This document shows positions 1 through 8,741 of a DNA stretch of 64,000 nucleotides, piece after piece. Below the pieces are notes generated by a model. That model did no database searches. It was not told the origin of the DNA and saw only the letters and a list, made by a program, of their open reading frames with translations. The stretch's first letter is position 1. Each line of letters starts with the position of its first letter. The stretch spans positions 62,001 to 126,000 of the forward strand of contig CAIWVP010000118.1 in assembly GCA_903916195.1 (NCBI GenBank), given 5' to 3'. The stretch comes from an uncultured Verrucomicrobiota bacterium (GTDB lineage: Bacteria > Verrucomicrobiota > Verrucomicrobiia > Limisphaerales > UBA9464). A program made the position numbers and the translations under genes.

Positions 1-1065
1 CGTGCCATCCGCATCGGTCGCGACGCGGACGAAATGCCGGCGTCCATCGGGATTCGAGAGCGGCCCTTCCAACCTGCCCGGGGTCGAGGGCGGACCGTGG
101 TCGGCGATGCCTTGCAACCGGCGCAACGCCGGCAGCACGAGCAGCACCGAGGTGACGAACGCCGACACCGGGTTGCCCGGCAGCCCGAAAAGGAACTTGC
201 CCTCATGGAGGCCGAAGAAAAACGGCTTCCCGGGCCTGAGCGCCAGTCTCCAGAACTCGAGCTCGCCGCCGAGCGCGGTGAACTCCGCCTTCACGAGGTC
301 GTGCTCGCCCACCGACGCGCCGCCCACGGTGACCACCACGTCCGCCACCGCGAAGGCCCCGGCCAAAGCCGACCGGAGCACCTCCGCGTCATCCGGCACG
401 CACCGCGCCGCCACCGGGACACCGCCGGCGCGGCGGACCAGCGCGGCGAGCATGGCGGTGTTGCTCTCGTGGATCTCGCCGGGTCCGAGCGGTGCGCCGG
501 GCGGGCGGAGCTCGGACCCGTTCGCAAGGATCACGACACGCGGCGCGCGATGGACCGTCACCTCGGCAAACCCTGCTGCTCCGAGCAGAGCGATCTGCTG
601 CGGCCCGAGCACCGTGCCGGCGGCGACGATCCGCGCGCCTCTCCGCACGTCCTCGCCCCGGAACCGGACGTCCTCCCACGGCTTCACGCCTTCGCGGACG
701 ACCACGCGCGTCGGGTCGGCAGGGTCGACGTCGACGTCTTCTTGCATCACCACGGCATCGGTTCCCGCGGGCATGGGCGCGCCGGTGAAGACGCGGACGC
801 ATCCACCCGGGCCGACGATGCCCGCGAATCCGACGCCCGCAGCCGCCCGACCGACCACCCGGAGCGACGCGGGGACGGTCGCGGTGTCTGCGGCGCGCAA
901 GGCGTAGCCGTCCATCGCCGAGTTGTCGAAGGGCGGCAGGTCCCGCGGGCTGGCGACGTCGGCTGCAGCGACGCGGCCATCGGCAGCGGCGACGGGCACG
1001 GGCTCGGCGGGGAGGGCGACGAGGGCGGCAAGCAGGCGCTCGCGGGCGGTCTCGAGGGCGAGCAT
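1..1065 (-). CDS. moeA: Molybdopterin molybdotransferase MoeA, 3' end truncated by the window edge
   Basis: Minus-strand translation from ATG at 1065: MLALETARERLLAALVALPAEPV...PFDNSAMDGYALRAADT...GVVVTVGGASVGEHD...LPGNPVSAFV; the DNSAMDGYA and GxPGNPVS motifs are typical of MoeA. Open to the window edge, so absent from the ORF track. Confidence 0.9.
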   Translation of the reverse strand, partial: MLALETARERLLAALVALPAEPVPVAAADGRVAAADVASPRDLPPFDNSAMDGYALRAADTATVPASLRVVGRAAAGVGFAGIVGPGGCVRVFTGAPMPAGTDAVVMQEDVDVDPADPTRVVVREGVKPWEDVRFRGEDVRRGARIVAAGTVLGPQQIALLGAAGFAEVTVHRAPRVVILANGSELRPPGAPLGPGEIHESNTAMLAALVRRAGGVPVAARCVPDDAEVLRSALAGAFAVADVVVTVGGASVGEHDLVKAEFTALGGELEFWRLALRPGKPFFFGLHEGKFLFGLPGNPVSAFVTSVLLVLPALRRLQGIADHGPPSTPGRLEGPLSNPDGRRHFVRVATDADGT

Positions 1066-1075
1066 CCCGGATCCT

Positions 1076-2164
1076 TCAGTCGACGTGCTTTTCCGTCTTG
1101 GCGGAGGAGGCGCGGGACCAGAGCTTCCAGAGCGTGGCGACGCCGGCCCCGAGCAACGCGAAAAGCACGCTGAGCTGGAACTGGAGGCCGATCCCCACCG
1201 CGGTCAGCAGCACCGCGAACGTCCCGGTCACGCAGGCCACCCCGTAGAGCAGCCAGGATGCCTGCCCATGGTTGAGACCGAGCGAGAGCAGACGGTGGTG
1301 CACATGGCTCTTGTCCGCGTGGAAGACCGATGCGCCGCGGCGCCAGCGCTTGAACATCACGCGCAAGGTGTCGAAGAGCGGCAACCCGAAGAGGATCAGC
1401 GGCACCGAGACCAGCGGGCTGGCCGCCTGCCCGTTGTCCCGGAAGAGCGAGATGATACCGACGCAGGCGAGCACGACCCCGATCGTCAGGCTGCCCGAAT
1501 CGCCGAGGAAGATCCGCGCCGGGGAATGGTTGTGCGGCAGGAACCCGAGGCAGGCCCCGGCCAGCGACACCGTCAGCAGCGCCACGACGACGTTGCCGGT
1601 GAGGGCGTTGATGACGGCCAAGGCGATCGCCATGCAGACGGTGACGCCGGAGACGAGGCCGTCGATGCCGTCGAGCAGGTTGATGGCGTTGGTGACGCCG
1701 ACGATCCAGATCAGCGTGACCGGCAGGCCGAACCAGCCGAGATGGATGAGGCCGCCGAGAGGGTTCTGGAATGTCTCGATCCGGTACCCCCCGATCCAGA
1801 GGCCGATGGCGATCGTGGACTGGGCCAAGAACTTCTTCGTCGCATCGGCGCCCTTGATGTCGTCGTAGACCCCCAGCGATAACATCGCCGTCGCCCCGAG
1901 GATGAGCGTGAAGAACAGCTTCTCGTAGTTCTTGAACTCCTCGGTGATCGGGTTGTGGAGCAGATAGAGGCCGGCCCACGGCAACAGGAAGCCGAGGTAC
2001 ACCGCGACGCCTCCCATGCGGGGCGTCGGACGCGAGTGGACCTTGCGCTTGTCCGGCAGGTCCATGGCTCCGTACCTCCGTGCCAACCAAGCGGCGAACG
2101 GCGTGAGCCAGAACGCCCCGAAGGCCGACACGGACAGCATGGCGAGATAGGTTTTGTAGCTCAT
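1076..2164 (-). CDS. wecA: WecA/MraY-family undecaprenyl-phosphate sugar-1-phosphate transferase
   Basis: Multi-TM protein with DLPDxRKVHxxPxPRMGG, GxxDD, NAINLLDGIDGLxxG and FLGDSGS motifs. Confidence 0.88.
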   Translation of the reverse strand: MSYKTYLAMLSVSAFGAFWLTPFAAWLARRYGAMDLPDKRKVHSRPTPRMGGVAVYLGFLLPWAGLYLLHNPITEEFKNYEKLFFTLILGATAMLSLGVYDDIKGADATKKFLAQSTIAIGLWIGGYRIETFQNPLGGLIHLGWFGLPVTLIWIVGVTNAINLLDGIDGLVSGVTVCMAIALAVINALTGNVVVALLTVSLAGACLGFLPHNHSPARIFLGDSGSLTIGVVLACVGIISLFRDNGQAASPLVSVPLILFGLPLFDTLRVMFKRWRRGASVFHADKSHVHHRLLSLGLNHGQASWLLYGVACVTGTFAVLLTAVGIGLQFQLSVLFALLGAGVATLWKLWSRASSAKTEKHVD

Positions 2165-3291
2165 CCGAGCCGGGTTGGTCCCCGGAGGCGGGCGAAGAGC
2201 GAGCGATACCGTTCCACCATCACCGCGGAGGCGAACTCCTCCCGGGCACGCCGTCGTCCTGCTTCACCCAACCGAAGACGGAGGGATAGGTCGCCCAGAA
2301 GCCGCCGGAGCGCAAGCGCCAGCGCAGCGCTTTCACCGGGCGGCACGGTCAGACCGGTCACGCCGTCCGCACAGACCCAAGGCACGCCCGACCGCAGCGT
2401 GCAGGCGACCACCGGTTTCCCGCACGCCATCGCCTCGACCTGCACGAGGCCGAACGCCTCGTTGGGCGTCACCGACGGGAAGACGAAGATGTCGCATGCC
2501 TGGAAGAAGCACGGCAGATCCGCATCGGCCACGTCGCCGTGGAAGACGACGCGGTCCGCCACCCCGGATGCCGCGGCGGTCCCGCGCAGCGCCGTCTCCA
2601 GCGGTCCGGTGCCCACGAGCCAGAGTTCCGCGCCAGGCAGATCCGCCAACGCCTCGATGGCGTGCCGCTGGCCCTTGTAACCGACGAGGCGGCCGACATT
2701 CAGCAAGATCGCCCGCCCGCCCGCCCCCGCCCGCAGGGCGGCCACCTTGGCCGGGTCGAACGCGCCCGGCGCGAAGCGTGCGAGGTCCAGACCGAAGGGG
2801 ATCACCGTCACCTTCTCGCGGAACGCCGGAAGCCACGGCGAGAACTCGAGATGGTTCGGTGTCGCCACCACGATCCGGTCCGCGCGTCGCAGCAACGCGG
2901 TCTGGAGCGGCGTGTACAGGCCCATCACCGCGCGCTGCCGCACGATGTCGCTGTGCCAGCTCACGACCACCGGCGTGCCCTTCGGTGTCCGCAGGCACGC
3001 GAGGTCGGCCAACGGGTTCGGAAAATGGGCGTGGACGATGTCCGCCGCGAACCTTCGCGGGGCCGAGAGGTACGACGGGCAGAGCGAGGTGCCCAGCGCC
3101 ATGCCGTGGCTCGCCAATCGATGGACGCGCACGCCGCCGAGCGTCTCGTCCACGGTGCGGGCCGACGTGTTGGCGACGACGCAATCCACCTCGTCGCCCT
3201 CCGCGACGAAGCCTTCGCACCAGAGCTTCAGCAACGTCTCGATCCCGCCGCGCTCGGGCGGGTAGAATTTTCCGAGCTCCAGGACCCTCAT
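2161..3291 (-). CDS. Glycosyltransferase family 4 (GT-B fold)
   Basis: MRVLELGKFYPPERGGIETLLKLW... with C-terminal PNEAFGLVQVEAMACGKPVVA. Internal ATG at 3291 preferred over the ORF-track start; 4-bp overlap with neighbouring genes on both sides. Confidence 0.88.
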   Translation of the reverse strand: MRVLELGKFYPPERGGIETLLKLWCEGFVAEGDEVDCVVANTSARTVDETLGGVRVHRLASHGMALGTSLCPSYLSAPRRFAADIVHAHFPNPLADLACLRTPKGTPVVVSWHSDIVRQRAVMGLYTPLQTALLRRADRIVVATPNHLEFSPWLPAFREKVTVIPFGLDLARFAPGAFDPAKVAALRAGAGGRAILLNVGRLVGYKGQRHAIEALADLPGAELWLVGTGPLETALRGTAAASGVADRVVFHGDVADADLPCFFQACDIFVFPSVTPNEAFGLVQVEAMACGKPVVACTLRSGVPWVCADGVTGLTVPPGESAALALALRRLLGDLSLRLRLGEAGRRRAREEFASAVMVERYRSLFARLRGPTRLG

Positions 3292-4496
3292 GGCAGGCCC
3301 TCCGGCCAACCGCGCGCCGCGGACGCTGCGTGGGCGCGCTCGATGGCGTCGCACGGCCGGTCCCACCGGAACTCCGCCCGCGCGTATTCCACGCAGCGCT
3401 CCCTCGACGGCAACGTGAGCCGCCCCGAGAGGACGTCCCGCAACGCCTTCGCCAGCGATCCCACGTCGCCCGGCTCGAAGAGCAGGCCGTCTCCGAGCGG
3501 CTGCACCAGCTCAGGGTTCGCGCCGGCCCGCGACGCGATGACCGGTGTGCCGCACGCCAGCGATTCCGCGGTCGCCAATCCGAAACCTTCCAGGTCGAGC
3601 GACGGCATGATCACGCAATCCGCCGCGCCGTAGAGCCGGGGCAGCTCTTCCTCCGGGACGAAGCCGAGCAGCTCCGCACGCCCGCGCAGCCCGGCGGCGG
3701 CGATGCGACGTTGCAGCGCGTCGCGCTGCGCGCCTTTGCCGGCGATCCACAACCGCGCCCGCGGCGATGCCGCCGAGACCTGCGCGAAGCCGTCCACGAG
3801 CGGTCCGAGTCCCATTCGCGGATCCAGACGCCGCACCGCAAGGAAGAGGAAGTCGTCTTCGCCCAGGCCTCGCCCGCGCCGGATCGCGGCCCGGTCGGCC
3901 GGTGGATGGAAGCGGCTGAAATCCGCGCCGCCGCCGATGACCTCGGTCACCGGGTCCACGCCCGGATGCCACTCGGCCAGCTTCGACCGTGAGTAGTCGC
4001 TCGCGACGAAGACCCTTCGCGCGGTCGCCACCGAACACCGCTCGATCCGCGTCATCGCCGCGCAGGCCAGCCCGTCCAGCATCCGCCTCGGCCAGGGGCG
4101 CGCGACCGCCTGTCGAGCGAACCGGTGCTCCAGGCCCCACGGCCCTTGCAGCACCATCACGAACGGCAGCCGGCGCAACGCGGGCGAAAGATACGCCTGG
4201 TGCGAGAACAGCAGCGTCGGCTCGGCGGACGTCGAGAGAAGTCCCCGCACGACGCCACGGGCGGCGCGGTTCGCCGCGCGGAAGTTCGATAGGAATCCGC
4301 CGCCGACCTTCGGCACGCGGTGCAGGGCGACCCCTCGCCGGGTCTCCCGCTGCGGGGAACGGTTGCCCGGGTCCGGGTACACCGCGTGGACCTCATGGCC
4401 GCGCGCCGACAACAGCTCCGCCACCTCGGTCGCGTAACGGTACCCGCCGCCATCGATGTCAGGCGTGTAGCCGAGGGTGAGGAAGATGAAGCGCAT
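3288..4496 (-). CDS. Glycosyltransferase family 4
   Basis: MRFIFLTLGYTPDIDGGGYRYATEVAELL...; EGFGLATAESLACGTPVIAS motif. Start trimmed to ATG at 4496. Confidence 0.86.
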   Translation of the reverse strand: MRFIFLTLGYTPDIDGGGYRYATEVAELLSARGHEVHAVYPDPGNRSPQRETRRGVALHRVPKVGGGFLSNFRAANRAARGVVRGLLSTSAEPTLLFSHQAYLSPALRRLPFVMVLQGPWGLEHRFARQAVARPWPRRMLDGLACAAMTRIERCSVATARRVFVASDYSRSKLAEWHPGVDPVTEVIGGGADFSRFHPPADRAAIRRGRGLGEDDFLFLAVRRLDPRMGLGPLVDGFAQVSAASPRARLWIAGKGAQRDALQRRIAAAGLRGRAELLGFVPEEELPRLYGAADCVIMPSLDLEGFGLATAESLACGTPVIASRAGANPELVQPLGDGLLFEPGDVGSLAKALRDVLSGRLTLPSRERCVEYARAEFRWDRPCDAIERAHAASAARGWPEGLP

Positions 4497-4512
4497 CGCG
4501 GGCGGAGCCGTT

Positions 4513-5724
4513 CTAGCAAGGGGTCCCGGGCGGCTCCAACACGGCTCCGACCATGCGCGAGAAATCGGCGTGCACGCGCTCCAACGTGAAGCGCTGCTCG
4601 ACCGTCCGCCGCCCGGCCACAGCCAACGACGCGCGCAGCGCCGGTGCATCCATCAGCGCCGTCAGCCGGCGGAGATAATCACCGACGTTGCCCGGCGCGG
4701 CGAGCAGTCCGTCGACGCCATCGGTCAGGATCTCCGGCACGCCGCCGGCACGCGCACCGACCACAGGCACGCCCACCGCCATGGCCTCGATGACCACGCG
4801 ACCGAACGGTTCCGGCTTGGTCGAGCAGTGGAGCAGCACGTCGAGCTGCGACAACGTCGCCGCGATATCCGCCTGGAAAGCGACGAAATGGACGCGCCCC
4901 TCGAGGCCGTGGTGGCGCACGGCATCGTGGAGCGACGCCTCGAACGGCCCGTCCTCGTTGAACGCGCGACCGATGACGGCGAACCGGCCCGGCCGGCCTT
5001 GGCGCGCCCATTCGGCGGCGATGCGGATGAACAGGTCCTGCCCCTTCCACGGCGTCACCCGGCCGACGAGCCCGAACAACGGCTCTCCCGGGCCCAGCCG
5101 GAGCTGGTCGCGCAGCAGCGTCGAGCCCGACCGGCGGTAGCGGTCGAGCGGGATGCCGTTGTGGACGGTCGTGGTCCGTCCTGCCGGGATGCCTTCCGCG
5201 ATCAGGGCAGCCCGGCCGAAACCGGAAACGGGCGCAAGCCGGGTCGCGAGCTGCTTGGCCTTCGCCGAGAACATCCGACGCACCGGCCACGAAAAGAAAT
5301 CGGCGGACACGATGTCGTTGACCCACCAGATGCTCGGCCGGCCCGCGGCCGCGGCCCCGGCGACGAAGTGGTCCTTGTTGGTGCACGACAGCAGGACATC
5401 GGGCCGCACCGCGGCCGCGATCCCTCGGAGACGGCCGGTCGCGTTCTGGAGTTCCCGCCAGCCGCGGAACTTGGCCATCGGGCTGAAGCCGCGCCCGACC
5501 ACGCGCAACTCGTTCAACGCCGGCGCAAAACCGAACGGGTGGCGCGGCACGCCGAGCTTCGCGAACGCCGCTTCCAACGGGCTGCCGGGCGCACAGGCGA
5601 CATGGACGTCCCATCCCTCCCGAGCCGCCGGCAGGGCGAGGAGCTCCAGCAGATTGACCTCGGCCCCGCCCAGCACCTTGCTGACGTGGTCCACGAATAG
5701 GATGCGAGGGCGTTCCCTGCTCAT
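4513..5724 (-). CDS. Glycosyltransferase family 4
   Basis: MSRERPRILFVDHVSKVLGGAEVNLLELL...; PEPFGRVVIEAMAVGVPVVGARAGGVPEI motif. Confidence 0.88.
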   Translation of the reverse strand: MSRERPRILFVDHVSKVLGGAEVNLLELLALPAAREGWDVHVACAPGSPLEAAFAKLGVPRHPFGFAPALNELRVVGRGFSPMAKFRGWRELQNATGRLRGIAAAVRPDVLLSCTNKDHFVAGAAAAGRPSIWWVNDIVSADFFSWPVRRMFSAKAKQLATRLAPVSGFGRAALIAEGIPAGRTTTVHNGIPLDRYRRSGSTLLRDQLRLGPGEPLFGLVGRVTPWKGQDLFIRIAAEWARQGRPGRFAVIGRAFNEDGPFEASLHDAVRHHGLEGRVHFVAFQADIAATLSQLDVLLHCSTKPEPFGRVVIEAMAVGVPVVGARAGGVPEILTDGVDGLLAAPGNVGDYLRRLTALMDAPALRASLAVAGRRTVEQRFTLERVHADFSRMVGAVLEPPGTPC

Positions 5725-5848
5725 CGGCGGTCGGACGGTAGCGAAGGCCGGCGGTAAAAGGCAAAAGGCGTCGCGAAAACTCGCGAAGCTCCAGCCCCCC
5801 CGACGGCCCGGGCTTTTGTGTCCGTCGGTTTGCCCTTAGGGTACGGCC

Positions 5849-6583
5849 ATGGCTGGCAAGTTCTACGCCGAGGGCGAGACGCGGGCGGCGAGGGTCGAGG
5901 ACCTGTTCGCCGCGGTCGCGCCGCGCTATGACCTCATCAACGACCTCCAGAGCTTCGGCCTGCACCGCGTGTGGAAGCGGCGCCTGGTCCGGCTCGCCTC
6001 CGTCCGCCCCGGTGAACACGCGCTCGATGTCTGCTGCGGCACCGGCGACGTGACCTTCGCGCTCGCACGGGAAGGCGCCGAGGCCACCGGCTTCGATTTC
6101 AGCGCCCCGATGCTCGATGTCGCCCGACGTCGTGCCGCGGCGCTCCTAGGTTCCTTCCGTGCCGCGCCGCGCTTCATACAGGGCGACGCCCTCTGCCTGC
6201 CGTTCGCGGACGCGAGCTTCGACGTCGTGACCATCAGCTACGGGTTGAGGAACTTGGCGGACATCGACCGCGGCCTGCGCGAGTTGACGCGCGTGCTCCG
6301 CCCGGGCGGCCGTCTGCTGGTGCTCGATTTCGGCAAACCCGAGCTCATCGTGTGGCGACGGCTCTACTTCACCTATCTGCGCTGGTGCGTGCCGGTGTTC
6401 GGCCGCCTCTTCTGCGGCGACGCGGATACCCATGGCTACATCCTCGATTCGTTGCAGAAGTATCCCGCCCAACGCGGCGTGGACGCGAAGCTGCGCGGGC
6501 TCGGCTACGAAGCGACCTCGGTGTCCGACCTGCTCGGAGGTGTGATGGGCATCAACCACGGTCGCCGGCCGGCGGCGCGTTGA
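5849..6583 (+). CDS. ubiE: Demethylmenaquinone/ubiquinone biosynthesis C-methyltransferase UbiE/MenG
   Basis: FAAVAPRYDLINDLQSFGLHRVWKRR...ALDVCCGTGDVTF...ISYGLRNLADIDRGLRELTRVLRPGGRLLVLDFGKP; characteristic UbiE signatures. Confidence 0.93.
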   Translation: MAGKFYAEGETRAARVEDLFAAVAPRYDLINDLQSFGLHRVWKRRLVRLASVRPGEHALDVCCGTGDVTFALAREGAEATGFDFSAPMLDVARRRAAALLGSFRAAPRFIQGDALCLPFADASFDVVTISYGLRNLADIDRGLRELTRVLRPGGRLLVLDFGKPELIVWRRLYFTYLRWCVPVFGRLFCGDADTHGYILDSLQKYPAQRGVDAKLRGLGYEATSVSDLLGGVMGINHGRRPAAR

Positions 6584-7133
6584 CGCCCGAGAGGATCCAA
6601 CCGACCGCACCGGGCAGGTCGTCCACCACCACGGCACCGACGAGCTTCGCGGCGTCCTTCCGCTCGGTCTCCGCGCCGTAACCGGTCCGGACGAGCAGGC
6701 TCGCGGCGCAGCCGGCGTTGCGGCCGGTTTCCACGTCGATGAGCTTGTCGCCGACCATGAAGCTACGCGAGAGATCCACGCCGAACTCGTCGCGCGCGTC
6801 GAGGAGCGAACGAGGCGATGGCTTGCGGTTGGGGCTCGGCTGCTCGGGCGCCTCCGGCGAAAAGTAGATCTTCTCGAAGGCCACGCCGTCGACCGCGAGC
6901 AGCGCGACCATCCGGGCGTTGACCGCGTGCATATCGGCCTCGGTGTAGTAGCCGCGGCCGATGCCCGATTGGTTGGTGACCACGAAGAGCAGGAAGCCCT
7001 CGTCCATCAGGCGGCGCAGCGCCGGGCCGACACCGGGATAGAACTCCAGCTTCGCCGGATCGCTCAAGTAATGGCGGTCGACGTTGATGGTCCCGTCGCG
7101 GTCGAGGAACACGGCCGGTCTCGGGGCGCTCAC
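6552..7133 (-). CDS. gmhB: D-glycero-beta-D-manno-heptose 1,7-bisphosphate 7-phosphatase (HAD)
   Basis: FLDRDGTINVDRHYLSDPAKLEFYPGVGPALRRL...VVTNQSGIGRGYY...RKPSPRSLLDA...MVGDKLIDVETGRNAG. Confidence 0.9.
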   Translation of the reverse strand: MSAPRPAVFLDRDGTINVDRHYLSDPAKLEFYPGVGPALRRLMDEGFLLFVVTNQSGIGRGYYTEADMHAVNARMVALLAVDGVAFEKIYFSPEAPEQPSPNRKPSPRSLLDARDEFGVDLSRSFMVGDKLIDVETGRNAGCAASLLVRTGYGAETERKDAAKLVGAVVVDDLPGAVGWILSGVNAPPAGDRG

Positions 7134-8143
7134 CGGGCACCTCCGAAGCTCGCGACGAGCTCTTCCGGGGTGACCGTCGCCGTGCCGACCTTGCCCACGA
7201 CGACGCCGGCGGCGTGGTTCGAGAAGATCGCCGCCTCGACCGGAGAAGCACCGGCAGCGATCGCGAGGGTGAACGAGGCGATCACGGTGTCGCCCGCGCC
7301 CGAGACGTCGAAGACCTCCTGCGCGACCGTCGGGATGTGGTACGGCGCCGCGCCGCGCCGGCAGAGAAGCATCCCGAGCTCACCCAGGGTGATGAGCAAC
7401 AGCGCCGGCGAAAGGTCGGCGAGCAGACGTTCCGCGACCTTCATCAGCTGGGCGTCGGCCGACGGGTCCGCGTTGCGCGTCGTGTCGCCGAGACCCGCGA
7501 GCTCGAACGCTTCCTTGCGGTTCGGAGTGAGCAGCGAGAGGCCGCGCAGGTCGAGCTGGTGGACCGGCTTGGGGTCGAGGCTCAGCCACTTGCCCTGGGC
7601 GCGGCACCGTTCCTTGAGCGCATCGAGCAACGGCTGGGTGACGACGCCTTTGCCGTAATCGCCCACGCTCACGGCATCCGCCTGCGGCAACAGGACGTCG
7701 ATGCGACGCAGCAACGCGCGGATCGTCGTCGCGCCGAGCCCGCCGCGGGTCTCGCGGTCCACGCGCACGACCTGCTGTTGGTGCGCGACGATCCGTGTCT
7801 TGGTGGCGGTGAGCCGGTCGGACGAGGCGACCAGGCCGGAGGACCCGACCCGCTGGGCCGTCAACAGCTGCTTTAGCCGGGCGGCGTCCGGATCCCGGCC
7901 GACGACCCCGGACAACTCGGCGGCGGCGCCGAGGTCCGTCAGGTTGCGGGCCACGTTCGCTGCGCCGCCCGGCATGAAGCTCTCCCGCTCGAACTCGACG
8001 ACGGGGACCGGGGCCTCGGGCGAGACGCGCGTCACCCTGCCCCAGACGAAGTGGTCGAGCATCACGTCGCCGACGACCAGGATCCGCGTCCCGGAGGCGC
8101 GGGCGAGAAGGGCGCGGAGTCGCGGCAGGGCGAGCGTGGCCAT
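7130..8143 (-). CDS. rfaE1: D-glycero-beta-D-manno-heptose-7-phosphate kinase (RfaE domain I, PfkB family)
   Basis: ILVVGDVMLDHFVWGRVTRVSPEAPVPVVEF...PGGAANVARNLTDLGA...DVSGAGDTVIASFTLA; no C-terminal nucleotidyltransferase domain. Confidence 0.88.
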   Translation of the reverse strand: MATLALPRLRALLARASGTRILVVGDVMLDHFVWGRVTRVSPEAPVPVVEFERESFMPGGAANVARNLTDLGAAAELSGVVGRDPDAARLKQLLTAQRVGSSGLVASSDRLTATKTRIVAHQQQVVRVDRETRGGLGATTIRALLRRIDVLLPQADAVSVGDYGKGVVTQPLLDALKERCRAQGKWLSLDPKPVHQLDLRGLSLLTPNRKEAFELAGLGDTTRNADPSADAQLMKVAERLLADLSPALLLITLGELGMLLCRRGAAPYHIPTVAQEVFDVSGAGDTVIASFTLAIAAGASPVEAAIFSNHAAGVVVGKVGTATVTPEELVASFGGAR

Positions 8144-8198
8144 ATGCGATGGACCTTAACCTCCGCGGACACGACGAGGCAAGCGGACCGCTCGAAGT

Positions 8199-8221
8199 GG
8201 GTGCGATCAGAAGTGGCGGAC
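8199..8221 (+). repeat. 23-bp intergenic repeat, copy 1 (GGGTGCGATCAGAAGTGGCGGAC)
   Basis: Matches the reverse complement of 8460-8482 and 8679-8701 with 2 mismatches each. Confidence 0.8.
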
Positions 8222-8275
8222 ATAGGTAGCGCGGAGCGACCCACGGAAGAGAGGCTCCCGTCGGATCCGGGTGGA

Positions 8276-8316
8276 ACGGCCAACTTGGCCGTCCTCGGCG
8301 GCAACTTGCCGCCGAG
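8276..8316. repeat. Two adjacent perfect palindromes: ACGGCCAA-C-TTGGCCGT (8276-8292) and CTCGGCGGCAA-C-TTGCCGCCGAG (8294-8316)
   Basis: Read directly; both have an AA-C-TT apex. Confidence 0.85.
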
Positions 8317-8459
8317 CTTCGGCACCGGTTGCGCACCTACCCGAAGGAGCGTTCCCGGCGCACCTGGAGCGGCGGGCGAGTCATCCGCCCCGACCGTCAC
8401 TCGACCCGTTCCACCCGGACCTCGACGGCATGATCTCGGCCCGCCAAGGCCACACCAGC

Positions 8460-8482
8460 GTCCGCCACTTCCGATCGTACCC
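8460..8482 (-). repeat. 23-bp intergenic repeat, copy 2
   Basis: Reverse complement reads GGGTACGATCGGAAGTGGCGGAC. Confidence 0.8.
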
Positions 8483-8502
8483 GTTTTCGGCGGCCGCCTT
8501 CA

Positions 8503-8634
8503 CACCGGGCTTCATCCCGGTGATGGCCACGATGAGGAGGGTAGCCGTTTCAACGGCTGGCGTGCCGACGGAGCGGGAAACCGTTGAAACGGTTCGTCGG
8601 GGATCTCCACGTGACACCCGGCTAAAGCCGGGTG
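8503..8634. repeat. REP-like hairpin cluster: CACCGGG/CCCGGTG, AGCCGTT/AACGGCT, AACCGTT/AACGGTT, CACCCGGC/GCCGGGTG
   Basis: Inverted repeats at 8503-8522, 8543-8558, 8579-8594 and 8615-8634 with 2-6 nt loops. Confidence 0.8.
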
Positions 8635-8678
8635 CCAACGAAGCCATCCACGCTCCGGCAAGACACCGCACACAAAGC

Positions 8679-8701
8679 GTCCGCCACTACCGATCGCACC
8701 C
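8679..8701 (-). repeat. 23-bp intergenic repeat, copy 3
   Basis: Reverse complement reads GGGTGCGATCGGTAGTGGCGGAC. Confidence 0.8.
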
Positions 8702-8741
8702 GCTCGAAGTCGACCCGGCTTGGACCGATGCCACGACGGAT

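Noticed and set aside
747-2090. 447-aa minus ORF spanning moeA and the WecA-like gene
   Set aside because: Out-of-frame reading of both genes; the real frames are 1-1065 and 1076-2164.
8503-8634. Possible CRISPR-like array
   Set aside because: Palindromes differ in sequence and spacing; there is no constant direct repeat with variable spacers and no cas genes.
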